Shown one piece after another: positions 7,362 to 12,376 of a stretch of DNA of 12,376 nt. Position numbers and translations under genes: made by a program. A model generated the notes under the pieces. It did no database searches, had not been told where the DNA came from, and saw only the letters and a list, made by a program, of their open reading frames with translations. Origin of the DNA: an uncultured Collinsella sp. (lineage in GTDB: Bacteria > Actinomycetota > Coriobacteriia > Coriobacteriales > Coriobacteriaceae); NCBI GenBank assembly GCA_902494035.1, contig CABURV010000050.1:1-12376 (forward strand). Direction: 5' to 3'. The first letter of the stretch is position 1; the number at the start of each line of letters is the position of its first letter.

Positions 7362-7400
7362 AAACCGCCACAAAGGTGCCTGTCCCCTTTGTGGCGGTTT
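7362..7400. repeat. GGGGAC-type palindrome R1, also convergent terminator
   Basis: The arms AAACCGCCACAAAGG (7362-7376) and 7386-7400 are exact 15-bp complements around the loop TGCCTGTCC. Read on the minus strand the core is GGGGACAGGCACC. It begins 14 nt after the proA stop and lies 16 nt past the 3' end of the minus-strand HD gene. On the minus strand the stem is followed by TTTTTCTT, so it should terminate the HD gene. On the plus strand only TTT closes the stem, so proA termination would be weaker. See R2 at 8071-8111 for the sister copy. Confidence 0.85.
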
Positions 7401-7416
7401 AAGGTGGCGTGGGCGG

Positions 7417-8016
7417 TTAGGCCTGGAAGGTATCGCGGTCGGGGGCGAAGGACTGCATGGCCGCGATGGTGCGGTCAAAGAGCTCGGGGAGCTCCCAGCC
7501 CAACATCTCGGCGCCCTGCGAAATCACGTCGCGCGAGCAGCCGGCGGCAAAGCGCTTGTCCTTGAACTTCTTCTTGAGCGACTTGGTCGTAAAGTCCATA
7601 ACGCTCTTGCTCGGGCGCATGATGACTGCAGCGCCGATCAGGCCGGTGAGCTCATCGCAGGCAAACAGGATCTTTTCCATCTGCAGCTCGGGCTTGGGCA
7701 GCGAGGTGTTGAAGTCGGACGTGTGCGTCTGGATGGCGCGAATGAGCTCTGGAGACGCACCTTCGCCCTTAAGAATCTCGGCAGCATAGATGGTGTGGTT
7801 CATGGGGTCGTCCTCATGCTCCTCCCAATCCAGGTCGTGCAGCAGACCGACGATGCCCCAAAACTCCTCGTTCTCGGGGTCGAACTCGCGCGCAAAGTAG
7901 CGCATAGTGCCCTCGACCGTCTCGCCATGGGTGATATGGAACGGGTCCTTGTTGTGCTCGTTGAGCAGTTCGAACGCGCGGTCGCGGGTGATTCCGGCGG
8001 TAAGCGGCTCTGCCAT
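7417..8016 (-). CDS. HD-domain hydrolase, function unknown
   Basis: 199 residues. The HD metal-site pattern is visible: His30 in HITHGETV (residues 27-34), the HD doublet His60-Asp61 in GLLHDLDW (57-64), and Asp121 in ACDELTG (119-125). HD proteins are metal-dependent phosphohydrolases acting mostly on nucleotides or phosphodiesters; the pattern and size match the predicted-hydrolase group COG2316, whose substrate I do not know. No second catalytic or sensor domain is present. The ATG at 8016 follows a good AAGGAG 6 nt upstream. The gene is monocistronic by layout: converging with proA at its 3' end, and separated from the CarD gene upstream by palindrome R2. It is therefore bracketed by two near-identical palindromes. 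Confidence 0.85.
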   Translation of the reverse strand: MAEPLTAGITRDRAFELLNEHNKDPFHITHGETVEGTMRYFAREFDPENEEFWGIVGLLHDLDWEEHEDDPMNHTIYAAEILKGEGASPELIRAIQTHTSDFNTSLPKPELQMEKILFACDELTGLIGAAVIMRPSKSVMDFTTKSLKKKFKDKRFAAGCSRDVISQGAEMLGWELPELFDRTIAAMQSFAPDRDTFQA

Positions 8017-8070
8017 AGGAGACTCCTTGTGCTCGTGGGTATCGATAAGAATGAATACTACTAGAACAAG

Positions 8071-8111
8071 AAAACCACCACAAAGGTGCCTGTCCCCTTT
8101 GTGGTGGTTTT
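8071..8111. repeat. GGGGAC-type palindrome R2, probable terminator of the CarD gene
   Basis: AAAACCACCACAAAGG (8071-8086) and 8096-8111 are exact 16-bp complements around the loop TGCCTGTCC (8087-8095), the same loop as in R1. The arms differ from R1 at one pair only: G7367-C7395 in R1 corresponds to A8077-T8105 here, so pairing is preserved. It lies 12 nt past the 3' end of the minus-strand CarD gene. On that strand the stem is followed by TTTTCTTGTT, consistent with intrinsic termination before the HD gene. Confidence 0.85.
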
Positions 8112-8123
8112 GGCGCGGTTGGG

Positions 8124-8609
8124 TTAGTTGAGGGCGGCTTGGGCTAGGCGGGCTTCGGCGGCCTCCTCGGTGACGCCCAAGGCCACAGCGAACTCCTCGA
8201 TGGAGCGGCGCTTGGCTTCCTTGAGTACGCGCATGTAGTAGGAGCTGGGCTTTTTATCAGCTTCCTCGGCCTGGCGAATGCGGTACATCATGGTCTTTGC
8301 CACGCGGACCGTCTCGGGCGCGCCCAGCTTGAGCTGCTGCTTAAAGTGCGTCTCCTCAAGCGAGCTGTTGCGCTCGGTAAAGGTGTCGCACTCCAGCTCG
8401 TCATAGTGGCTCAGCAGGTGCTCGGCATCTTGCTGCGAGATGGCGGCGTGCAAACGGTCGGCCTGCGCCACGGGGTACATGAGGATCGTCTGCGCATGTC
8501 CCTGCTTGGTCTCGAGCAGCAGCATGGGCTGCGGCGTATCGTCCCTAAAACCGACGACGGTGCAGACTCCCTGGCCCGGATGAATGACGTGTTGACCGAT
8601 TGAGAACAT
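8124..8609 (-). CDS. CarD-family transcriptional regulator
   Basis: 161 residues. CarD/CdnL proteins bind the RNA polymerase beta subunit and stabilise the open promoter complex, often at rRNA and growth genes. The N-terminal RNA-polymerase-interacting domain is seen at residues 1 to about 60, starting FSIGQHVIHPGQGVCTV and running through MLLLETKQ. The C-terminal half, about 95-161, is helical with many basic residues (MMYRIRQAEEADKK, VLKEAKRRSIEEF), as in the DNA-binding domain of the family. Length matches the usual ~160. The start is fixed by GGAGG 4 nt before ATG (minus strand). The gene is divergent from argS across a 342-nt intergenic region. The assignment to the family is firm; whether it is the essential general regulator or a paralogue cannot be told. 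Confidence 0.92.
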   Translation of the reverse strand: MFSIGQHVIHPGQGVCTVVGFRDDTPQPMLLLETKQGHAQTILMYPVAQADRLHAAISQQDAEHLLSHYDELECDTFTERNSSLEETHFKQQLKLGAPETVRVAKTMMYRIRQAEEADKKPSSYYMRVLKEAKRRSIEEFAVALGVTEEAAEARLAQAALN

Positions 8610-8855
8610 GCTACCTCCAACTTATACGAATTTACGTATGTCTAGAATACCACGCTGACGTGCGCAAACCATCACTTTATGCAGGAAAAGCACACAACTC
8701 CGATAGGTAAGAGTATTCGATAAAAGACGCAGCTCATTCACACCTTTATGCATTTTCAACGCGTGCATAATTTGCAGGCAGACTGGCATCTTTGAGTGAC
8801 TCCATACAAGCTGTAGTCAATTTTGTGCATATGCAATATCTATTAGCTTTACCCT
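8610..8855. promoter_or_regulatory. Divergent CarD-argS control region with TTATGCA motifs
   Basis: This stretch holds no gene and is clearly more AT-rich than its surroundings. TTTATGCA occurs at 8676-8683 and 8745-8752, its complement-type TGCATAA at 8764-8770, and the palindrome TGCATATGCA at 8826-8835. TTATGCA (8746-8752) and TGCATAA (8764-8770) are an exact 7-bp inverted repeat with an 11-nt spacer. No T-box hallmarks (specifier stem and the conserved T-box sequence) are present, so argS is not controlled that way here. Confidence 0.35.
8624..8639. promoter_or_regulatory. Small inverted repeat upstream of the CarD gene
   Basis: ATACG (8624-8628) and CGTAT (8635-8639) form a 5-bp inverted repeat with a 6-nt spacer, 15 nt upstream of the CarD start codon. 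Its position next to the ribosome-binding site suggests an operator or a small RNA hairpin, but short palindromes arise by chance and no regulator is identified. Confidence 0.25.
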
Positions 8856-8884
8856 GCGACAGTAGCTACCGCTTGTGATAGAGT
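8856..8884 (+). promoter_or_regulatory. Probable argS promoter with extended -10
   Basis: GCGACA (8856-8861, four of six consensus -35 bases) is followed after 17 bp by TAGAGT (8879-8884), preceded by TGA to give an extended -10. Transcription would begin near 8891, leaving a leader of about 60 nt before the argS ATG. This also argues against translation starting at the in-frame GTG at 8883, which would lie inside the -10 box. Confidence 0.45.
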
Positions 8885-8941
8885 GCTACAAACTCTGGCT
8901 TTTGCCCTACGAGTGACCAAGAGCTCGGGGGCTTTAACACA

Positions 8942-8947
8942 AGGAGG
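8942..8947 (+). promoter_or_regulatory. argS ribosome-binding site deciding the start
   Basis: AGGAGG lies 4 nt before ATG 8952 and is a full Shine-Dalgarno match. It selects this ATG over the in-frame GTG at 8883. Confidence 0.85.
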
Positions 8948-8951
8948 ACCT

Positions 8952-10805
8952 ATGCCCGAGAAGATTGAAGAGCTGGTACGCGCTGCGCTTGCTGCGGCCC
9001 AGGAGGCCGGCGACCTTTCCGCATTTGAACTTGACGATTGCGCCATCGAGCGACCGGCTGACACTTCTCATGGCGAGTGGACCTCCACCATGGCCCTGAA
9101 GTCCGCCAAGCTGGCTCACTGTGCCCCGCGCAAGATCGCCGAGGCCGTCGTTGCCCATATGCCCGAGGACCCCGCGATCGAGAAGGTCGAGATCGCAGGC
9201 CCTGGCTTCATCAACTTCTACCTCTCCGTCGCCGTCAAGAATGCCATCTTTGGCGAGGCCCGCGAGAAGGGCATGGACTTCGCTAAGTCCAACGTCGGTG
9301 GCGGCTTGAAGACCCAGGTCGAGTTCGTCTCTGCCAACCCCGTCGGCCCCATGCACATCGGCCACGGCCGCTGGGCCGCTCTGGGCGACTCGCTCTGCCG
9401 CGTCATGGACCACGCCGGTTACGACATCCAGCGTGAGTTCTACATCAACGACCACGGCTCTCAGATGAACACCTTCGGCAACTCCATCAGCACGCGCTAT
9501 ATGCAGCTTGCCGACATCATCGCCAAGCAGGGCGTGGATATCGACGAGGCTCACAAGTTGCTGATCGCCGACCGCGACGCCTTTGTTGCCGACGAGAACG
9601 ACGAGCACCCCGAGACCCATCCGTATCAGGACAACTTTGCCGAGACTCTGGGCAAGGACTCCTACGGCGGCGACTACATCATCGACGAGGCTGCCGAGTT
9701 CTGGCGCACCGACGGCGATAAGTGGGTCGACGCCGATCCTCAGGAGCGCATGGAGAGCTTCCGCGAGCGCGGCTACGTAAAGATGGTCGACAACATGCGC
9801 GACCTCTGCCACGCCGTCAATTGCGACTTCGATCGTTGGTACTCCGAGCGTTCGCTGTACGTGAAGGACACCGAGGGTGAGACCGCTGGCACCTCCGCCG
9901 TCGACCGCGCTTTTGAGAAGCTCGACAAGATGGGCTACCTCTACACCAAGGACGGCGCCCTGTGGTTCCGCTCCACCGACCTGGGCGATGACAAGGACCG
10001 CGTCCTGATCAAGTCCGACGGCGAGTACACCTACTTCGCCTCCGACGTTGCCTATCACTGGGATAAGTTCCAGCGCGTCGACCACGTCATCGACATCTGG
10101 GGTGCCGACCACCACGGCTACATCGAGCGCGTCCGCTGTGTCTGCGACGCTCTTGGCTATCCCGGCAAGTTTGAGGTTCTGCTGGGCCAGCTCGTCAATC
10201 TGCTGCGTAACGGCAAGCCCGTACGTATGTCCAAGCGCAAAGGCACCATGGTGACCCTGCAGGAGCTCGTCGACGAGGTCGGTTCCGACGCCGCTCGCTA
10301 CACGCTCATCTCCAAGAGCTCTAACCAGATGGTCGACTTCGACATCGAGGCCGTTAAGAAGCGCGACAACTCCAACCCGGTGTACTACGTGCAGTACGCT
10401 CACGCCCGCGTGTGCTCCATCCTGCGCCGTGCCGCTGACGTTACGCCCGAGCAGGCTGACGAGATGGGCATGAAGGCCGTCGCCGCCAAGGCCATCGGTG
10501 AGAACGTCGATTACTCGCTGCTGACCGACCCGACCGAGCTCGCCCTTTCGCGTAAGCTCAACGAGCTCACCGACCTCATCGCCAGCTGCGCTCGCGATCG
10601 CGCCCCGTTCCGTCTGACGCACTTTGCTGAGGAACTCGCCGGCGACTTCCACAGCTTCTACGCTGCTTGCCAGGTTCTGCCGAGCGAGGGCCGTCCTGTC
10701 GACCCCGAGCTTTCGCGCGCCCGTCTGGCCGCTTGCGATGCCGTCCGCGTGACGCTCGCCCTGGTGCTCACCCTCGTTGGCGTTTCCGCTCCCGAGCAGA
10801 TGTAA
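8952..10805 (+). CDS. argS: Arginyl-tRNA synthetase
   Basis: 617 residues, a class I aminoacyl-tRNA synthetase charging tRNA-Arg in the cytoplasm. The class I signature HIGH is at residues 135-138 within ANPVGPMHIGHGRWAALGD. The KMSKS loop appears as RMSKRKG at about 425-431, close to the family's usual MSKRKG form. The N-terminal ~100 residues form the additional domain specific to ArgRS, and the C-terminal anticodon-binding helical domain begins around KKRDNSNPVYYVQYAHAR (469-486), a strongly conserved ArgRS segment. The end VLTLVGVSAPEQM is the usual form of the C-terminus. Length is slightly above the ~550-600 typical, with an acidic insertion around residues 195-240. It stands alone with its own promoter and terminator, divergent from the CarD gene and upstream of the probable rho. 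Confidence 0.97.
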   Translation: MPEKIEELVRAALAAAQEAGDLSAFELDDCAIERPADTSHGEWTSTMALKSAKLAHCAPRKIAEAVVAHMPEDPAIEKVEIAGPGFINFYLSVAVKNAIFGEAREKGMDFAKSNVGGGLKTQVEFVSANPVGPMHIGHGRWAALGDSLCRVMDHAGYDIQREFYINDHGSQMNTFGNSISTRYMQLADIIAKQGVDIDEAHKLLIADRDAFVADENDEHPETHPYQDNFAETLGKDSYGGDYIIDEAAEFWRTDGDKWVDADPQERMESFRERGYVKMVDNMRDLCHAVNCDFDRWYSERSLYVKDTEGETAGTSAVDRAFEKLDKMGYLYTKDGALWFRSTDLGDDKDRVLIKSDGEYTYFASDVAYHWDKFQRVDHVIDIWGADHHGYIERVRCVCDALGYPGKFEVLLGQLVNLLRNGKPVRMSKRKGTMVTLQELVDEVGSDAARYTLISKSSNQMVDFDIEAVKKRDNSNPVYYVQYAHARVCSILRRAADVTPEQADEMGMKAVAAKAIGENVDYSLLTDPTELALSRKLNELTDLIASCARDRAPFRLTHFAEELAGDFHSFYAACQVLPSEGRPVDPELSRARLAACDAVRVTLALVLTLVGVSAPEQM

Positions 10806-10828
10806 GCTACGGATCATTTGACCGTGTA

Positions 10829-10884
10829 GGTTCGGCTTTGCTGAGCCCTATAAGCCCGATCTCCATGCGGAGGTCGGGCTTTTT
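10829..10884 (+). terminator. argS intrinsic terminator with preceding hairpin
   Basis: The main hairpin pairs AAGCCCGATCTCC (10852-10864) with 10869-10881 (13 bp, one G-U pair, loop ATGC), running into TTTTT (10880-10884). Just upstream a second hairpin pairs GGTTCGGC (10829-10836) with GCTGAGCC (10840-10847). The main hairpin alone is a convincing rho-independent terminator for argS. Confidence 0.9.
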
Positions 10885-10969
10885 GCGTTTGGTGAGACTA
10901 TTTGGTTTGCTGGGAAATGCTACCAAATCGCAACTATACCGGTTTACGGGGCTGAATCGCCAACTGGCG

Positions 10970-11040
10970 ACCATGGTGCCAATAGTGAAATTAAACCCGC
11001 AGGTAGATGGCTTATTGTTTCTTGATAATGCAGGGTATGG
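10970..11040 (+). repeat. 71-nt diverged direct repeat, copy A
   Basis: By hand alignment without gaps this matches copy B (11197-11267) at 49 of 71 positions. Best conserved are ACCATG at the start, ATTAAA then CCGCAGGTAG in the middle (10990-11006), and AGGGTATGG at the end (11032-11040). In this copy the internal palindrome seen in copy B is degraded. Confidence 0.7.
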
Positions 11041-11196
11041 TTGGCTTGCAGCATCCTGGCCCCGTAATCCGGCGTAGTTTTGAAAATTGTCCCTTGGGGA
11101 CGGAGGAAAACGGATCATTTTTGTCTCGAAGAGGGGTGGCGGGATACCGTCCGTCACGAATTGGGCTCATCTCCTACGTTTGGACGCATATCCCGA

Positions 11197-11267
11197 ACCA
11201 TGCCGAAAAGTACGATATTAAAACCGCAGGTAGCAGACTCGTTGTTTTTGAAAAAACAAGGGTATGG
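11197..11267 (+). repeat. 71-nt diverged direct repeat, copy B
   Basis: Same length and order of conserved blocks as copy A, 227 nt downstream. It contains an exact 8-bp palindrome TTGTTTTT (11242-11249) / AAAAACAA (11252-11259) with a 2-nt loop, just before AGGGTATGG. No open frame with a credible start covers either copy. Confidence 0.7.
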
Positions 11268-11391
11268 TCAGGGGCTCGGGGCAAACGTAGCAGATGGGCG
11301 CGATTCGTGGCGCGGCTATTCCAGGTGCCACGGCTTCACTCCTCTGGCGCGACATTTCAAGGCGCTTTTGAGGAGGAGTGTCCCTTTTGAC

Positions 11392-11420
11392 TAGTCGTTT
11401 AAGAACGTCCCCAATGACTA
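11392..11420. repeat. GGGGAC-type palindrome R4
   Basis: TAGTCGTT (11392-11399) pairs with AATGACTA (11413-11420) over 8 bp with one G-U. On the minus strand the core reads TTGGGGACGTTCTT, sharing TTGGGGACGTTC with R3 (4486-4497). It ends 2 nt before the -35 box of the next gene. A further GTCCC occurs just upstream at 11380-11384. Confidence 0.5.
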
Positions 11421-11422
11421 AG

Positions 11423-11450
11423 TTGCAGGTGGCGGCGGTTGTGTTACACT
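11423..11450 (+). promoter_or_regulatory. Promoter of the probable rho gene
   Basis: TTGCAG (11423-11428) is followed after 16 bp by TACACT (11445-11450), directly preceded by TGT, giving an extended -10. Transcription would start near 11457, leaving a leader of about 138 nt before the GTG start. Confidence 0.6.
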
Positions 11451-11456
11451 AACGCT

Positions 11457-11594
11457 GCGTATATGACGCAAATATCTCGATACAGATCAATGATGTCCGT
11501 CGGTATTTGACGGAGCTAGACTGTTTAGCCGCCCTGAAGGTTTATGCAGGGAGCATGTGATCACAGGGCTTGAAAAGAAAGTTGAGCAAACACT
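11457..11594 (+). promoter_or_regulatory. Structured leader of the probable rho gene
   Basis: TCCGTC (11496-11501) pairs with GACGGA (11509-11514) in a clean hairpin. CCCTG (11532-11536) can pair with CAGGG (11547-11551), or, extended to GCCCTG (11531-11536), with CAGGGC (11564-11569); the two pairings exclude each other. TGTGATCACA (11556-11565) is a perfect palindrome overlapping the second partner. A 15-codon open frame at 11463-11510 starts close to the presumed transcription start but has no ribosome-binding site. Rho genes are known in other bacteria to be autoregulated by attenuation in the leader, so regulation here is plausible but unproven. Confidence 0.4.
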
Positions 11595-12376
11595 GTGTCT
11601 GATCAACAGCAAGAAAACGAAATAACGACGACGCAGGCCGCTCCCGCTGCACCGGTTGCGTCGGACCAGGTCGCGGCGCCCGCGCAAGCCTCGGCTCCTG
11701 AGACGCCTAAGGCTGCTTCGACGCCTACGCCTGTAGCGGCTGAGAAGGCCGTGCCTGCAACTGGTGAGGAGGCTGCTCCGGCAAAGCCCAAGCGCACGCG
11801 CCGCACGGCCAAGCCTGCCGCTGACGGCGAGGAGGTCACCAAGCCCAAGCGCCGTACCACGCGCACGACGCGCGCCAAGCACACCGTTGCAGCTGACTCC
11901 TCGGCGCCGATTTCCGATGAGGTCGCGCAGGCACGTGCGTTGGCGCAGATTAGCGAGGCTCAGGTGGTGCGCGCCCGCCGTCGTGCTGCCGAGCGTGAGG
12001 CCGCGACTCTGACCGAGCTTGCAGCCCCGTCTGTGCCCGAGACCCCTGCCGCCGACCAACCGACCGAGAAGCCGGCACCGCGCACACGCCGTCGCACGGC
12101 TGCTAAGGCCGAGCAGGTTGCCGATCAGGTAACCCCCGAGCTCACTGGGGCTTCGGTCCGTTCCGCGGCAGGGGAGGGCGCATCGCCAGCTGAGCCCGCT
12201 GCGCCTGTCGAGGCCAGCGAAGTTCCCGTTGTCGATCCGGCTTTGCGCCCGCACCGTCGCGGTCGCAAGCCCAAGGCCTTCGTCGAGGCAGAGAAGGCCG
12301 CAGCCGCAGCCGCAGCTGCTCGGGATGCTGCGGCGACCGCCGAGTCTGCAACCGCTGCCGATGCACCCGTTCAGGA
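11595..12376 (+). CDS. rho: Probable transcription termination factor Rho, N-terminal extension only (3' end cut by the window)
   Basis: 260 codons are visible, open to the window edge. The sequence is low complexity: Ala, Pro, Glu and Thr stretches with repeated basic patches, KPKRTRRTAKP (residues 64-74), KPKRRTTRTTRAK (83-95), PRTRRRTAAK (162-171) and RPHRRGRKPKAF (218-229). No folded domain has begun by residue 260. Actinobacterial Rho proteins are known for long disordered basic extensions or insertions before the RNA-binding and ATPase domains, and argS precedes rho in many actinobacterial gene orders, hence the call. IF-2, an RNase E/G-type protein or another nucleic-acid-binding protein with a disordered lead remain possible because the diagnostic domains lie outside the window. 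GTG 11595 is the first possible start after an in-frame TGA (11583-11585); the ribosome-binding site is weak (purines around 11573-11586). Confidence 0.6.
   Translation, partial: MSDQQQENEITTTQAAPAAPVASDQVAAPAQASAPETPKAASTPTPVAAEKAVPATGEEAAPAKPKRTRRTAKPAADGEEVTKPKRRTTRTTRAKHTVAADSSAPISDEVAQARALAQISEAQVVRARRRAAEREAATLTELAAPSVPETPAADQPTEKPAPRTRRRTAAKAEQVADQVTPELTGASVRSAAGEGASPAEPAAPVEASEVPVVDPALRPHRRGRKPKAFVEAEKAAAAAAAARDAAATAESATAADAPVQ

Larger units (their letters stand above)
10885..11391. other. Gene-free stretch between argS and rho
   Basis: About 500 nt without a believable gene. It is less GC-rich and less codon-like than the flanks. Open frames in it start at TTG or inside argS, lack ribosome-binding sites and run across the argS terminator or repeats. 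It holds the two 71-nt repeats listed separately, a GTCCC/GGGGAC inverted pair (11089-11101), and ACGGATCATTT at 11110-11120, which also occurs just after argS at 10809-10819. It looks like an accumulation of degraded repeat material. Confidence 0.6.

Noticed and set aside
8610..8951. T-box riboswitch ahead of argS
   Set aside because: No T-box consensus, no antiterminator/terminator pair and only about 60 nt of predicted leader.
10667..11077. Open frame beginning inside argS and extending past its terminator
   Set aside because: It overlaps argS in another frame and crosses a strong intrinsic terminator; it has no ribosome-binding site.
11007..11394. Two overlapping open frames of 104 and 127 codons in the argS-rho gap
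   Set aside because: They lack credible starts and ribosome-binding sites, overlap each other in different frames and run through repeat copy B and palindrome material.
11487..12254. Minus-strand frame opposite the start of the probable rho gene
   Set aside because: It is the complement of a repetitive Ala/Arg-rich coding region, giving Arg/Leu/Gly-rich filler, and it runs through the leader and promoter-proximal region.
1..12376. CRISPR array, integrase, transposase, toxin-antitoxin or defence genes
   Set aside because: No regularly spaced repeats and no coding sequence with such motifs; the palindromes are dispersed and have no spacers.

Overview
The window looks like a chromosomal stretch of a gut Coriobacteriia bacterium, most likely Collinsella or a close relative (inference). 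The reasons are: high GC with GAG/GCC/CTG-type codon use; a CarD-family regulator; argS followed by what looks like a Rho gene with a long Ala/Pro/Arg-rich N-terminal extension, matching the argS...rho neighbourhood common in Actinomycetota; and many short GGGGAC-core palindromes between genes. Almost every coding region is core metabolism or information processing. I see no phage, integrase, transposase, CRISPR array or defence locus.

Layout. 1-789: 3' part of a PflX-like radical SAM protein. 794-841: palindrome. 887-1046: a complete tRNA-Ala(CGC) unit with promoter, tRNA and terminator. 1065-1523: small coiled-coil protein with a C-terminal membrane anchor. 1608-3113: nicotinate phosphoribosyltransferase (NAD salvage). 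3193-4320: glutamate 5-kinase (proB). 4335-4432: a nested inverted-repeat element of 98 nt. 4467-4510: palindrome. 4530-5948 (minus): S33-type alpha/beta hydrolase. 6061-7347: gamma-glutamyl phosphate reductase (proA). 7362-7400: palindrome. 7417-8016 (minus): HD-domain hydrolase. 8071-8111: palindrome nearly identical to the previous one. 8124-8609 (minus): CarD-family regulator. 8610-8951: AT-richer divergent control region. 8952-10805: argS with terminator. 10885-11444: gene-free stretch holding two diverged 71-nt repeats and further GGGGAC elements. 11423-11594: promoter and structured leader of the last gene. 11595-12376: N-terminal part of probable Rho.

How the genes work together. ProB and ProA catalyse the first two steps of proline synthesis from glutamate, but here they are separated by an inverted gene for a proline-iminopeptidase-like hydrolase that could release proline from peptides, so the region may combine proline synthesis and scavenging (inference). 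CarD, ArgS, tRNA-Ala and Rho belong to transcription and translation.

The most interesting non-coding signals are the family of GGGGAC-core palindromes, all intergenic and mostly 10-20 nt past stop codons, with one compensatory base-pair change between two copies; the 98-nt nested element after proB; the paired 71-nt repeats in the argS-rho gap; and a leader before rho in which one segment can pair with either of two downstream partners.
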